A DNA stretch of 64,000 nucleotides from contig NZ_KB904556.1 of assembly GCF_000380085.1 (NCBI RefSeq), positions 91,033 to 155,032 on the forward strand, in the 5' to 3' direction. The position numbers and the translations under genes are program-made. The notes beneath the pieces are model-generated. The model saw only the letters and a list, made by a program, of their open reading frames with translations, was not told the DNA's origin and did not search any database. Source of the stretch: Streptococcus merionis DSM 19192. GTDB lineage: Bacteria; Bacillota; Bacilli; Lactobacillales; Streptococcaceae. Each line of letters starts with the position of its first letter. Position 1 is the first letter of the stretch. This document shows positions 24,415-34,104 of the stretch, in pieces.

Positions 24415-25755
24415 ATGGAGACGTTACAAACGATTATCCAATATATATTGGATTTAGGGGCAGCAGTCTTTGTGCCCTTCTTGATGTTGATTGTCGGTTT
24501 ATGCATGAAAATGAAATTGCGAGATGCGTTCTCGTCTGCGCTGACGTTAGGGATTGCCTTTACAGGTATGGGGATATTGGTTAATTTTATCATGACCAGC
24601 ATGGGTTCTGCGGCTAATGACTTAGCAACCAACACAGGTCTGTCATTGCCAGCTGTTGATATTGGTTGGCCTGGAGCAGCTTCCATCAGTTGGGCTTGGC
24701 CATACGCTTTCTTGCTATTTCCGATCCAATTAGGGATTAATTTCTTGATGTTGATCACCAATCAAACTAAGACCTTGAATGTTGATTTATGGAATGTCTG
24801 GAACAAGATTTTTACAGCTGTTCTGGTGACTTACTTTACAGACAATGTTGTCTTTGGTTTGATTGCTGGTGGGATTATTGTATTCCTTGAGTTGAAATTG
24901 GGAGATGCTTTTGCTCCAGAGGTGGAACGACTAACAGGTGTACCTGGAGTGACTGTTCCTCACTTCATTTGTTTGATTGCAGTTTTATTGCATCCAGTTG
25001 ATGAATTGTTGAAGAAGATTCCTGCTTTGAACAAACAATTTGATGCAGACACTTTGAAAGAAAAAATTGGTATTTTTGGTGAAAACTCTGTGATGGGAGC
25101 GATTATTGGTCTGGCCCTAGGCCTTGCTTCTGGTAATGGAATTCAATATGCTTTGACACTAGCTGTTCAGGCGGCCACAGCTTTGACCTTATTCCCCATG
25201 GTTTCCAAATTGTTCTCTCAAGCCTTGTCTCCAATTTCTGAAGCTGTTTCTGACTTCATGCGTGAAAGATTCGAAGACAGAGAAGTTTATATAGGACTAG
25301 ACTGGCCGATTCTTGGTGGACGAAATGAATTGTGGGTAGCTGTTATCTTTACAATCCCGTTCCTCTTGGTTGGATCTATTCTTCTGCCTGGGAACATCGT
25401 TTTACCATTTGCCGGTATTATTAATTTATCCTTTGTCGTAGGAGCTTTACTCTTAACAAACGGTAACGTATTGCGTATGATTATTCACGGTCTCATTTCA
25501 ACTCCCATTTTCTTGTACGGCGCTACTTACTTTACTCCTTACATGACAAGATTGGCACAGGAGACTGGAACTCTTGAGACTAGTGGGATGATTTCTTGGG
25601 CGACAATTGAGGATCCAGGCCTTCGTTATCTGTTGGCTACTATATTCCAAGGAAATATTGTGTCGATTGCCTTAATGGTTGCCTGGCTTGGCCTCTATGT
25701 ATGGCTATTGAAGGACCGTGAAAAATACAACCGCACATTGGAAACAGATCTCTAG
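24415..25755 (+). CDS. PTS EIIC component, galactitol type (GatC-like)
   Basis: A 446-residue membrane permease with about 10-12 segments and the GatC-type conserved parts (FTGMGILVNF, TVPHFICLIAVLLHPVDELLKK, GLDWPILGGRNELWVA). GatC proteins transport polyols and related ketoses and release them phosphorylated. The substrate cannot be read from sequence; the aldolase downstream suggests a sugar phosphorylated at C1. Confidence 0.9.
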   Translation: METLQTIIQYILDLGAAVFVPFLMLIVGLCMKMKLRDAFSSALTLGIAFTGMGILVNFIMTSMGSAANDLATNTGLSLPAVDIGWPGAASISWAWPYAFLLFPIQLGINFLMLITNQTKTLNVDLWNVWNKIFTAVLVTYFTDNVVFGLIAGGIIVFLELKLGDAFAPEVERLTGVPGVTVPHFICLIAVLLHPVDELLKKIPALNKQFDADTLKEKIGIFGENSVMGAIIGLALGLASGNGIQYALTLAVQAATALTLFPMVSKLFSQALSPISEAVSDFMRERFEDREVYIGLDWPILGGRNELWVAVIFTIPFLLVGSILLPGNIVLPFAGIINLSFVVGALLLTNGNVLRMIIHGLISTPIFLYGATYFTPYMTRLAQETGTLETSGMISWATIEDPGLRYLLATIFQGNIVSIALMVAWLGLYVWLLKDREKYNRTLETDL

Positions 25756-25784
25756 TCCATAAGTGAAGTAATAGAGGGAGAGAG

Positions 25785-25985
25785 ATGGCAAAAAAAGTAT
25801 TAATCCTTCTTGCGACAGCTGCCTTAATTTATTCAGTTTTAACAAGGCAAATCACGATTACATTTCTAGCTCTGGGTTTAGGTATTTATTTAGAGAAACA
25901 GGAGTTGTTTAAGGACTGGGATGCCCAACGGAAACAACGAATGCAGGAAAGGATTGTTTCCACTCAAAAAAGGAGAGAAGAATGA
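25785..25985 (+). CDS. Small protein of unknown function in the PTS-aldolase operon
   Basis: A 66-residue protein: a hydrophobic N-terminal half (VLILLATAALIYSVL, ITFLALGLGIYL), enough for one or two membrane segments, then a charged tail (KDWDAQRKQRMQER). GAGGGAGAG precedes the ATG. Its last 4 bases overlap the aldolase start (ATGA), so it is probably translated. Not recognised; perhaps an accessory to EIIC. Confidence 0.6.
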   Translation: MAKKVLILLATAALIYSVLTRQITITFLALGLGIYLEKQELFKDWDAQRKQRMQERIVSTQKRREE

Positions 25986-26815
25986 CCTATCCAAAATATA
26001 TTAATGAAATCATCGAACTCACCCACGACATGTGGCAAAAAGGTTGGGATGAATACAATGGAGGAAATGTTAGTTACCTCTTGAGTAATGCGGAAGTTGA
26101 GACGCTGTTGGCAGATTTAGAAGAAACAGATTTTGAAATATATGGTGATGAAAAGAAAGAAGTTAAAGTGCTACCTGTTCCTGAAAACATGCAGAATAGG
26201 CATATCTTGATTACGGCTTCCTGGAGCCATTTTAGGAATCTAAAGAATCAGCCAGCAGTTGACTTAGGAATCATTCAAACGACTGCTGAAGGATATCAGA
26301 TTGTTGCTGGGTTAAATTCTGGGAAAAGACCAACCAGTGAAATCTTTATGCACATCTTAGCTCATGCTGCACGTTTGGAACAAAATCCTGACCACAAGGT
26401 TGTTGTGCATAACCATGCGACCAATATTGTCATTTATTCTTTATTAAATGAGGTGACAAGCAAGAGCATGACACTTGATTTATGGTCTGTGTTGACAGAG
26501 TCAATCGTTGTATTTCCAGATGGGATTGCTGTGCTTCCTTGGGAAGTTCCAGGAACTCATCAAATAGGATTGGATACAGCTGAAGAATTGAAGAACCATA
26601 GAATGGTTGTTTGGGCAAAACATGGTGTCTTATCAACGGGAACAAGCTACCAAGATTGTTTCGGACTTATTGAAACAGCTGATAAGGCAGCGCATATTGC
26701 CTTAGAACTTCAAAAAATCAGTGGGAAAAGCATCTATGATAACAATACATTGTCAACAGACAATTTGAAGGAGGTTTGTCGCGCTCTTAAGGTAGATAGC
26801 AAGTACCTAGATTAA
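25982..26815 (+). CDS. rhaD: Rhamnulose-1-phosphate aldolase family enzyme
   Basis: A 277-residue class II, zinc-dependent aldolase. Catalytic Glu120 (RPTSE) and zinc ligands His143, His145 (VVHNHATN) and His214 (WAKHGVL) match the spacing of the E. coli RhaD residues Glu117, His141, His143 and His212. It cleaves a ketose-1-phosphate to dihydroxyacetone phosphate and an aldehyde (L-lactaldehyde for rhamnulose-1-P). It is the last gene of the PTS operon. No rhamnose isomerase or rhamnulokinase is present, so the PTS may itself supply the 1-phosphate. The exact sugar is not determined. Confidence 0.88.
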   Translation: MTYPKYINEIIELTHDMWQKGWDEYNGGNVSYLLSNAEVETLLADLEETDFEIYGDEKKEVKVLPVPENMQNRHILITASWSHFRNLKNQPAVDLGIIQTTAEGYQIVAGLNSGKRPTSEIFMHILAHAARLEQNPDHKVVVHNHATNIVIYSLLNEVTSKSMTLDLWSVLTESIVVFPDGIAVLPWEVPGTHQIGLDTAEELKNHRMVVWAKHGVLSTGTSYQDCFGLIETADKAAHIALELQKISGKSIYDNNTLSTDNLKEVCRALKVDSKYLD

Positions 26816-26825
26816 GTTAAAAGAT

Positions 26826-26856
26826 AAACAGAGAGATTTGATGTCTCTGTTTTTTG
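26826..26856 (+). terminator. Terminator of the PTS-aldolase operon
   Basis: AAACAGAGAGAT, 3 bases, ATGTCTCTGTTT (one mismatch), then TTTT. Confidence 0.8.
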
Positions 26857-26902
26857 ATGGCGTGAGGACCTATCATTTTATAAAATAACCTAGTGATTTT
26901 AT

Positions 26903-26931
26903 TTGCCAAATAGCTAAAAATCTGCTATACT
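26903..26931 (+). promoter_or_regulatory. Promoter of rpsB-tsf
   Basis: TTGCCA (26903-26908), 17 bases, TATACT (26926-26931) with TG one base upstream. A strong consensus-like promoter. Confidence 0.8.
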
Positions 26932-26933
26932 AG

Positions 26934-27050
26934 TTGAGTTGTCTAACAACAAATACTCATCTGGGATGAATCGTGTGGCTGTTGCCCTTGGGGTGGTCAT
27001 GCGAGTTGAAATCTCAGAGAGGTAGAAAAAACAAAAAAGGAGAAATACTC
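26934..27050 (+). other. Structured 5' leader of rpsB
   Basis: About 115 bases of untranslated RNA. TGAGT (from 26936) can pair with ACTCA (to about 26960), enclosing GTTG/CAAC. A GC-rich part follows (GGCTGTTGCCCTTGGGG around 26975-26995). Leaders of this type often carry an autogenous site for the ribosomal protein; that is inference here. Confidence 0.45.
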
Positions 27051-27833
27051 ATGGCAGTAATTTCAATGAAACAACTTCTTGAGGCTGGTGTTCACTTTGG
27101 TCACCAAACTCGTCGCTGGAACCCTAAGATGGCAAAATACATCTTCACTGAGCGTAACGGTATCCACGTTATCGACTTGCAACAAACGGTAAAATTGGCT
27201 GATCAAGCTTACGACTTCGTTCGTGATGCAGCAGCTAATGATGCTATCGTATTGTTCGTAGGAACTAAAAAGCAAGCTTCTGAAGCAATCAAAGAAGAAG
27301 CTGAGCGCGCTGGTCAATACTACATCAACCACCGTTGGTTGGGTGGAACCCTCACTAACTGGGACACTATTCAAAAACGTATCCGTCGCTTCAAAGAAAT
27401 CAAAGAGATGGAAGCAAATGGTACTTTTGAAGTATTACCTAAGAAGGAAGTTGCTTTGCTTAACAAGCAAATGGCTCGTCTTGAGAAGTTTTTAGGTGGT
27501 ATTGAGGACATGCCGCGCATTCCAGATGTGATGTATGTTGTTGACCCACATAAAGAGCAAATCGCTGTTAAAGAAGCTAAAAAATTAGGTATTCCAGTTG
27601 TAGCCATGGTTGACACAAATACTGATCCAGATGATATTGATGTGATCATCCCGTCAAACGACGATGCTATCCGTGCGGTTAAATTGATTACAGCTAAAAT
27701 GGCTGATGCCATCATCGAAGGCCGTCAAGGTGAAGACAGTGTTGCTGCTGTTGAAACTGAATTGGCTGAATCAGCTGGTGAAGTAGAATCAATCGAAGAA
27801 ATCGTTGAAGTTGTCGAAGGCAGCAATAATTAA
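27051..27833 (+). CDS. rpsB: Ribosomal protein uS2
   Basis: A 260-residue small-subunit protein with the S2 signatures ([19 protein letters not shown] at 9-27; [25 protein letters not shown]). ATG 27051 lies 7 bases after AAGGAG; the frame is open further upstream but the family starts here ([10 protein letters not shown]). It is the first gene of rpsB-tsf. The C-terminal acidic tail is rich in Glu and Val. Confidence 0.97.
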   Translation: MAVISMKQLLEAGVHFGHQTRRWNPKMAKYIFTERNGIHVIDLQQTVKLADQAYDFVRDAAANDAIVLFVGTKKQASEAIKEEAERAGQYYINHRWLGGTLTNWDTIQKRIRRFKEIKEMEANGTFEVLPKKEVALLNKQMARLEKFLGGIEDMPRIPDVMYVVDPHKEQIAVKEAKKLGIPVVAMVDTNTDPDDIDVIIPSNDDAIRAVKLITAKMADAIIEGRQGEDSVAAVETELAESAGEVESIEEIVEVVEGSNN

Positions 27834-27844
27834 TTGAAACAACC

Positions 27845-27879
27845 TAAGGGGGCAGGGCGAAGCCCAGTCCCTTATTTTT
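27845..27879 (+). terminator. Partial terminator (attenuator) between rpsB and tsf
   Basis: TAAGGG (27845-27850) and CCCTTA (27869-27874) enclose GGGC-GAA-GCCC, followed by TTTTT. As in other bacteria, it probably lowers tsf expression relative to rpsB. Confidence 0.65.
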
Positions 27880-27897
27880 AAAAAGGAGAAAAAGACA

Positions 27898-28938
27898 ATG
27901 GCAGAAATTACAGCTAAGCTTGTAAAAGAATTGCGTGAAAAATCTGGTGCTGGTGTCATGGACGCTAAAAAAGCATTGGTTGAAACAGATGGAGACATTG
28001 ACAAAGCGGTTGAATTGCTCCGTGAAAAAGGGATGGCAAAGGCAGCTAAAAAAGCCGACCGCGTCGCTGCTGAAGGTTTGACAGGCGTTTTCGTTGAAGG
28101 TAACACTGCTGCAGTTGTTGAAGTTAACTCTGAGACGGACTTTGTTGCTAAAAACGACCAATTCGTGGCCTTGGTTAAAGAAGCTGCTGAAGTAATCGCT
28201 AAAGGTAAACCAGCTAGCAACGAAGAGGCTCTTGCTTTGACAGTTGCTTCTGGTGAAACATTGGAAGCAGCCTTTGTGACTGCGACAGCTACTATTGGTG
28301 AGAAAATCTCGTTCCGTCGCTTTGCCCTTATCGAAAAAACTGATGACCAAGTCTTTGGTGCTTATCAGCACAATGGCGGTCGTATCGGCGTTATCTCAGT
28401 GATTGAAGGTGGCGATGAAGCCCTTGCTAAGCAAGTATCAATGCACATTGCTGCGATGAAACCAACTGTGCTTTCTTACACTGAATTGGATGAGCAATTT
28501 GTGAAAGACGAGTTGGCACAGCTTAATCACAAGATTGAGCAAGATAACGAAAGCCGTGCTATGGTTGACAAACCAGCCTTACCACTTTTGAAATATGGCT
28601 CAAAAGCGCAGTTAACTGAAGATGTTTTGGCTCAAGCAGAGGCAGACATCAAGGCTGAATTGGCTGCTGAAGGCAAACCAGAAAAAATCTGGGATAAAAT
28701 CATCCCAGGTAAGATGGATCGCTTCATGCTTGATAACACGCAAGTTGATCAAGCTTACACGCTCTTGTCACAAGTCTACATCATGGACGATAGCAAGACA
28801 GTTGAAGCTTACCTTGACTCAGTAAATGCTAAAGTCGTTGACTTCAAACGCTTTGAAGTTGGTGATGGTATCGAAAAAGCTTCAAACGATTTTGAAGCAG
28901 AAGTAGCTGCAACAATGGCTGCGGCACTTGGTCAATAA
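27898..28938 (+). CDS. tsf: Elongation factor Ts
   Basis: A 346-residue nucleotide-exchange factor for EF-Tu. N-terminal UBA-like domain ([20 protein letters not shown] at 8-27) and the conserved [12 protein letters not shown] core. It is longer than E. coli EF-Ts, as usual in streptococci, because of extra sequence in the C-terminal half. AAGGAG precedes the start. It is followed by a terminator of the recurrent hairpin family. Confidence 0.97.
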   Translation: MAEITAKLVKELREKSGAGVMDAKKALVETDGDIDKAVELLREKGMAKAAKKADRVAAEGLTGVFVEGNTAAVVEVNSETDFVAKNDQFVALVKEAAEVIAKGKPASNEEALALTVASGETLEAAFVTATATIGEKISFRRFALIEKTDDQVFGAYQHNGGRIGVISVIEGGDEALAKQVSMHIAAMKPTVLSYTELDEQFVKDELAQLNHKIEQDNESRAMVDKPALPLLKYGSKAQLTEDVLAQAEADIKAELAAEGKPEKIWDKIIPGKMDRFMLDNTQVDQAYTLLSQVYIMDDSKTVEAYLDSVNAKVVDFKRFEVGDGIEKASNDFEAEVAATMAAALGQ

Positions 28939-28951
28939 GAATCAGTAAAGA

Positions 28952-28998
28952 GAGTGGGCCAGACTGCCATCATGGTTGTCTGTCTCACTCCCTTTTTT
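28952..28998 (+). terminator. Terminator after tsf, member of the GAGTGGGACAG hairpin family
   Basis: GAGTGGGCCAGAC (28952-28964) pairs with GTCTGTCTCACTC (28978-28990), then CCTTTTTT. The interior GCCATCATGG is itself palindromic. Close relatives lie at 45123 and 45350. Confidence 0.8.
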
Positions 28999-29183
28999 CT
29001 GTTTTTGGGCGGTTACAAAATGACCCCAAAACAGGGAATAGCATCAAAAATTGGATACCATGAAATCTATGTTAATTTTAATTCAGGAGAGTGTTTTTTG
29101 TTAATTGAGGTAATTTCTTGAAAGAATACAGCTACTCATAAGCTTGATAGCAGCTTTCCCTTTCCAAATCCTCCTTTTTTCGG

Positions 29184-29209
29184 TATAATAATAGTCAAAG
29201 ATAGTCAGA
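29184..29209 (+). promoter_or_regulatory. -10 box and CtsR operator of ctsR-clpC
   Basis: TATAAT (29184-29189), with TTTCCA (29161-29166) 17 bases upstream. AGTCAAA (29193-29199) and AGTCAGA (29203-29209) form the CtsR heptad repeat with a 3-base gap over the transcript start, as expected for autorepression. Confidence 0.85.
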
Positions 29210-29221
29210 GGAGGTGGTTTT

Positions 29222-29677
29222 GTGGAACCTAAAAACACATCTGATAGTATTGAAGCTTATATCAAAAAAATGTTGGCTCAGGCAGGCTATGTAGAACTGA
29301 AACGTAGCGAAGTAGCAGCTTCTTTTCAGGTTGTGCCTAGCCAGATTAATTATGTGATTAAGACCCGCTTTACTGAGAGCAAGGGATATGTCGTGGAAAG
29401 TAAGCGCGGTGGCGGTGGTTATATCCGTATTGATAGGATTGATTTCTCTGACCAGCATCACCGCTTGGAAGGTTTGCGCCTTAGCCTTGGCAATCAAATT
29501 AGTCAGGCTGTTTTCAACGACATCATCCAGATGCTTTTTGAGCAAAATTTGATGACAGAGCGTGAAGGGAACGTGATTTTAGCTATGAGCACCGATGAGG
29601 TCCTAGGAGAGCACGCTAGCACTATTCGCGCTAGATCCTTGAGACGAATTATCCAGCAGTTAGATAGAAAAGAGTAA
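29222..29677 (+). CDS. ctsR: Heat-shock repressor CtsR
   Basis: A 151-residue class III stress-gene repressor with an N-terminal winged helix including the glycine-rich, temperature-sensing wing RGGGGYIRI (62-70), and a C-terminal dimerisation domain. It represses clp and related genes by binding the heptad repeat just upstream. GTG 29222 follows GAGGAGG. clpC starts 9 bases after its stop. The mcsA-mcsB genes found between them in bacilli are absent, as usual in streptococci. Confidence 0.95.
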   Translation: MEPKNTSDSIEAYIKKMLAQAGYVELKRSEVAASFQVVPSQINYVIKTRFTESKGYVVESKRGGGGYIRIDRIDFSDQHHRLEGLRLSLGNQISQAVFNDIIQMLFEQNLMTEREGNVILAMSTDEVLGEHASTIRARSLRRIIQQLDRKE

Positions 29678-29686
29678 GAAGTCAGT

Positions 29687-32116
29687 ATGAAATTATCACA
29701 CGGTATGAGAACAGTCTGGGAAGATGGACAGATTTTAGCCCAGCGCTACGGCTGCCAGTCGGTTGAAACTTGGCATATTTTGCTGAGTTTTGTTGGCAAT
29801 TTAGAGTCTATCGCTGGTGCAACTTTGCATGATTTTGATTTTGACTATAGTGATTATGAACAAGCAATTTATGCAGTGACTGAAAAGGAAATGTTGGAGG
29901 AAGTCGGGGATTTTGATGTGCTTCCTCATTCCAAACGCCTCCATAACATCACTGAGTTTGCCAAATCCATTGCCCAAACCTTGAAAGCTAAGGAACTTGG
30001 AACAGAACATCTCCTGTTAGCTATTATTTTGGATCACTCTTCCTTGGCCAGTCGTGTGCTGGAAGAGGTCGGTTTTGCTAGTGAGCAGGGTGATCACGAC
30101 GTCACGATGATCGATTTGCGTAAGAATCTAGAGCATAAAGCAGGGATTACTAAGACGGATATCAAAGCCATTCGCTCCATGCTCAAGGGCAATTCCGGCA
30201 GTCCCAAGGGGAATATGGCAAACATGATGGGAATGCCTAGCACACCAAGTGGAGGTCTGGAGGACTATACCAGAGATTTAACGGAGGCGGCTAGGCAGGG
30301 TGAGATGGAGCCTGTTATTGGACGTGACGCAGAAATTTCCCGTATGATTCAGGTTTTGAGTCGCAAAACCAAGAACAATCCTGTCCTAGTTGGAGAGGCT
30401 GGTGTTGGAAAAACAGCTCTAGCTTTAGGACTGGCTCAGCGGATCGCTGAAGGTAAGGTGCCAGCCAAGTTGGCCAAGATGCGAGTATTAGAATTGGAGC
30501 TCATGTCTGTTATTGCTGGAACTCGTTTTCGTGGAGACTTTGAAGAGCGCATGAACAATATCATTGAGGATATTGAAGCTGATGGGCAGGTTATTCTCTT
30601 TGTTGATGAGCTTCATACTATTATGGGCAGCGGTAGTGGGATTGATAGCACGATGGATGCGGCCAATATTCTCAAACCTGCCTTATCGCGTGGAACTCTC
30701 CACATGGTTGGAGCGACAACTCAAAATGAGTTTCAAAAGCATATTGAAAAAGATGCTGCGCTATCACGTCGCTTCGCTAAGATTACAGTAGATTCGCCAT
30801 CTGAGGCTGATGCTGTTAGCATCTTGCAGGGGCTGAAGGCTACCTATGAAAACCATCATCAGGTCTCTATTTCAGATGAGGCGGTAGAAACGGCAGTTAG
30901 GTATGCTAAGCGCTATCTGACCAGTAAGAATTTGCCAGATTCAGCTATTGACCTTTTGGACGAGACAGCAGCAACGATGCAAAACAGGGCAAGTCATGCT
31001 GGTGTGCAACCTGAATTGACCGACCTTGATCGCGCTCTTATGGCTGGTCAACTGAAAAAGGTCTCGCACCTCCTTAATATCGGAGAAGATTTCTCGGTAA
31101 ATGAAGTGACGGAAGCAGATATCCTAGATACCCTAAGCCGTCTGTCAGGTATTCCGGTCAGTAAGTTGACCAAGACTGAGGCCAAGAAATACCTTAACTT
31201 GGAATTGGAATTACATAAGCGGGTTATCGGTCAAGACGCTGCTATATCAGCAGTTGCTCGTGCCATTCGCCGCAATCAATCAGGTATTCGTCAGACCAAG
31301 CGCCCAATAGGCTCCTTCATGTTTTTGGGACCAACAGGTGTCGGCAAGACCGAGCTAGCCAAGGCTTTGGCTGAAGTTCTTTTTGACGATGAATCTGCCC
31401 TGCTTCGTTTTGACATGTCTGAGTATATGGAAAAATTTGCAGCGAGTCGTCTCAACGGTGCTCCTCCTGGTTATGTCGGTTATGAAGAAGGTGGCGAGTT
31501 AACTGAAAAGGTCCGCAACAAGCCGTATTCTGTCCTCCTTTTTGATGAAGTTGAAAAAGCCCACCCTGACACCTTTAATATTTTGTTACAGGTTTTGGAT
31601 GATGGCCAATTAACGGATAGTCGTGGTCGCAAAGTTGATTTTTCCAATACTTTGATCATCATGACCTCAAACCTTGGAGCAACAGCTTTACGGGATGACA
31701 AGACGGTCGGTTTTGCTAGCAAGGACCTTCGCTTTGATCATGCCAATATGGAAAAACGAATTTTTGAAGAGCTCAAGCGCCATTATCGCCCAGAATTTCT
31801 TAACCGCATTGATGAAAAAATCGTCTTCCATAGCTTGACAGCTGAAAACATGCAAGAAGTCGTTAAGATTATGGTTCAACCAGTGGTGATGAGTCTTGAG
31901 GAGAAAGGCATTAGGGTCAAGTTGCAACCATCTGCTCTTAAACGTTTGGCAGAACTTGGCTACAATCCTGAAATGGGGGCAAGGCCGCTACGTCGTGCTA
32001 TTCAGACAGAGATTGAAGACCCGTTAGCTGAAAAGCTCCTCTCAGGCGATTTAACGACTGGCCATCTTCTCAAAATAGGCATTAAAAACAATGCTTTCAA
32101 GTTTGACATTGCGTAG
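29687..32116 (+). CDS. clpC: ATP-dependent Clp protease ATPase subunit ClpC
   Basis: An 809-residue HSP100 unfoldase partner of ClpP. N-terminal Clp repeat domain (1-150), first AAA+ with Walker A GEAGVGKT (236-243), a middle region, second AAA+ with GPTGVGKT (548-555) and a C-terminal D2-small domain (PEMGARPLRRAIQ). Translation start ATG 29687 has only a weak ribosome site (AGAAG), suggesting coupling to ctsR. It is in the CtsR regulon through the upstream box. A long hairpin terminator follows. Confidence 0.95.
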   Translation: MKLSHGMRTVWEDGQILAQRYGCQSVETWHILLSFVGNLESIAGATLHDFDFDYSDYEQAIYAVTEKEMLEEVGDFDVLPHSKRLHNITEFAKSIAQTLKAKELGTEHLLLAIILDHSSLASRVLEEVGFASEQGDHDVTMIDLRKNLEHKAGITKTDIKAIRSMLKGNSGSPKGNMANMMGMPSTPSGGLEDYTRDLTEAARQGEMEPVIGRDAEISRMIQVLSRKTKNNPVLVGEAGVGKTALALGLAQRIAEGKVPAKLAKMRVLELELMSVIAGTRFRGDFEERMNNIIEDIEADGQVILFVDELHTIMGSGSGIDSTMDAANILKPALSRGTLHMVGATTQNEFQKHIEKDAALSRRFAKITVDSPSEADAVSILQGLKATYENHHQVSISDEAVETAVRYAKRYLTSKNLPDSAIDLLDETAATMQNRASHAGVQPELTDLDRALMAGQLKKVSHLLNIGEDFSVNEVTEADILDTLSRLSGIPVSKLTKTEAKKYLNLELELHKRVIGQDAAISAVARAIRRNQSGIRQTKRPIGSFMFLGPTGVGKTELAKALAEVLFDDESALLRFDMSEYMEKFAASRLNGAPPGYVGYEEGGELTEKVRNKPYSVLLFDEVEKAHPDTFNILLQVLDDGQLTDSRGRKVDFSNTLIIMTSNLGATALRDDKTVGFASKDLRFDHANMEKRIFEELKRHYRPEFLNRIDEKIVFHSLTAENMQEVVKIMVQPVVMSLEEKGIRVKLQPSALKRLAELGYNPEMGARPLRRAIQTEIEDPLAEKLLSGDLTTGHLLKIGIKNNAFKFDIA

Positions 32117-32166
32117 TTGAGCTACGAAAAGAGCTAAGTAAAAATTTAGCTTGTTAGACGAAATAC

Positions 32167-32218
32167 AAAAAACTGCATGACGCTAACGTTTACTGAACGA
32201 GAGTGTCATGCAGTTTTT
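32167..32218 (+). terminator. Long terminator after clpC with conserved interior (hairpin family B)
   Basis: AAAAACTGCATGAC (32168-32181) pairs with GTCATGCAGTTTTT (32205-32218). The interior contains CTAACGTTTAC and an inner stem CGTT/AACG. Its reverse complement closely matches the terminator at 47749-47797. The remainder to 32477 shows no gene. Confidence 0.85.
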
Positions 32219-32477
32219 ATTCTTTATGGAAGATGTTGAACACAGGAGATTGTTTTTTGAAGGAATGTTACCGTGCCGAAACTAACTATAAGTTAAGTTG
32301 TAGAAAAATTAGACTTGACTGACAGTGTTGAGCTATGTATCCAGATGAAAGCTTTTCTAAAACCCGTATTGATCCGTAATGGCTTTTGTAAGCTTTCTAC
32401 ATCCGCCTAAGGAAATCCAAGGCGATACGTTTGTGGTAAAAAATCAAGGTTTTAACACACTAAAACAGAATTTAGAG

Positions 32478-33737
32478 TTAGTCAAATTTTAGGACAAAGT
32501 ATTTTTTCTTACCACGGCGGACAACGGTGAGTTCACCATCGATCTTATCGCTGTCAGATAGACTGTAATCCAAATCTTGGATACGCTCACCGTTGATATA
32601 AATAGCACCGTTTTGGATATCTTCACGGGCTTGGCGTTTTGAAGTAACAATGCCAGAAGTCACCAAGAGCTCAACGATGTTGAGGTCGTCTTCGGTTTGG
32701 ACCGTGTAGTTAGGCACATTACTCAACCCCTGCTTGAGTTCGCTAGCAGAAAGTCCTTTGATATTGCCGGTAAAGAGCTGCTCAGTGATATTAAGAGCTT
32801 GCTGGTAGGCTTCTTCACCGTGAACCAAGGTTACGACTTCACGAGCCAAGACCTTTTGAGCTAGGCGCTCATGGCGAGCTGTGTTAAATTCTTTTTCAAT
32901 CTCAGCGATCTCATCAAGCGTTAGGAAAGTGAAAATTTTCAAGAAGCGTACAGCATCTTCGTCCATGACGTTGAGCCAGAACTGGTACATTTCATAAGGA
33001 CTGGTCTTGGTGGCATCAAGCCAGATAGCATTTCCTTCAGACTTTCCAAATTTTTTACCGGTTGAGTCCGTGATGAGCGGTACAGTGATGACGTGGCCGG
33101 TTTTATCAGCTTTGCGGCGAAGAAGTTCAGTGCCAGCAGTCATGTTGCCCCACTGATCAGAGCCACCGATTTGAAGGGTCACATTGTGGGTGCGATTGAG
33201 TTCGTAGAAATCATAACCTTGCATGATCTGGTAGGCAAACTCGGTGTAGGAAATCCCTGTTTCAATCCGTTTTTTGACAGATTCCTTGCTCATCATGTAA
33301 TTGACAGTAAAGTATTTGCCGACATCACGCAAGAAGTCAATGAAGCTGATAGAGGCAAACCAGTTGTAGTTGTTGGTCATTTCAGCCTTGTTATCACCAT
33401 TTTCAAAATCAAGGAAACGAGAGAGCTGGCTTTGGATTTTTTTCACCCAGCCATCAACGGTTTCTTTGGTTTGAAGGCTGCGCTCTGTATCTTTAAAAGA
33501 GGGATCACCGATGAGCCCTGTCGCCCCACCAACAAGAGGAAAGGGTTTATGGCCGGCCAATTGCAAGTGTCGGCAGACAAGGATGGGAACGAGATGTCCG
33601 AGATGAAGGCTATCAGCGGTTGGATCGTAGCCAGAATAAAAAGACACGCTCCCTTCTGTCAAGGCTTTTTCGAGAGCTTCTTCGTCAGTCGTTTGAAAGA
33701 CCAGACCGCGAGCTTTGAGTTCTTCAAAGATGTTCAT
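32478..33737 (-). CDS. tyrS: Tyrosyl-tRNA synthetase
   Basis: A 419-residue class I synthetase charging tRNA-Tyr. HIGH-type motif HLGH (45-48), KMSKS-type KFGKS (near 230), and a C-terminal S4 RNA-binding domain (about 350-419; [19 protein letters not shown] region). The start follows AAAGGAG. It is divergent from pbp1b. The leader from its promoter (about 34030) is roughly 285 bases, but I find no T-box core sequence in it. Confidence 0.97.
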   Translation of the reverse strand: MNIFEELKARGLVFQTTDEEALEKALTEGSVSFYSGYDPTADSLHLGHLVPILVCRHLQLAGHKPFPLVGGATGLIGDPSFKDTERSLQTKETVDGWVKKIQSQLSRFLDFENGDNKAEMTNNYNWFASISFIDFLRDVGKYFTVNYMMSKESVKKRIETGISYTEFAYQIMQGYDFYELNRTHNVTLQIGGSDQWGNMTAGTELLRRKADKTGHVITVPLITDSTGKKFGKSEGNAIWLDATKTSPYEMYQFWLNVMDEDAVRFLKIFTFLTLDEIAEIEKEFNTARHERLAQKVLAREVVTLVHGEEAYQQALNITEQLFTGNIKGLSASELKQGLSNVPNYTVQTEDDLNIVELLVTSGIVTSKRQAREDIQNGAIYINGERIQDLDYSLSDSDKIDGELTVVRRGKKKYFVLKFD

Positions 33738-33914
33738 TGGCTATTCTCCTTTATGTGTTAAGATATAAGATCATTAAAAAACGTGAAAAACAGGTGATAA
33801 GTTCTAAAACGCTGAAATTGGTTGAGATGGATCGTTTAGAAAAAACAGATTAACTTGCTATCTTTGGTCACTTTTTAGGCGCTAAAGATGGCCTGGCCTA
33901 ATCAACTGTGCGAG

Positions 33915-33958
33915 GTGGGAAAACGAACTCTTTTTTGATTGCTTAAGTTCTTTCCCAC
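33915..33958. repeat. Hairpin within the tyrS leader, GTGGGA-type family
   Basis: GTGGGAAA (33915-33922) pairs with TTTCCCAC (33951-33958), extended inward by GAACT/AGTTC. It lies within the predicted tyrS 5' leader and close to the divergent promoters. It could be an intergenic repeat or a regulatory structure. Confidence 0.55.
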
Positions 33959-34029
33959 TTCCAAGGCGACGCTGACGACGTTTGAATTTGATTTTTGAAG
34001 AGTATTACTCTTAATTCAGTAATGTTTCC

Positions 34030-34083
34030 ATTATATCACAAATTATTTGCGATTGGTGAAGAATTACAAAAATATGGTATAAT
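34030..34083. promoter_or_regulatory. Divergent promoters of tyrS and pbp1b
   Basis: Minus strand: extended -10 TGATATAAT (34038-34030) for tyrS. Plus strand: extended -10 TGGTATAAT (34075-34083) for pbp1b. The two -35 regions overlap between about 34052 and 34062, so the polymerases must compete. Confidence 0.65.
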
Positions 34084-34104
34084 AAGGCAGATAAGGAGTT
34101 TTTA

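Noticed and set aside
33738..34029. T-box riboswitch for tyrS
   Set aside because: I searched the minus-strand leader for the TGGNACCGCG core and did not find it. Absence by eye is not proof; a covariance scan would decide.
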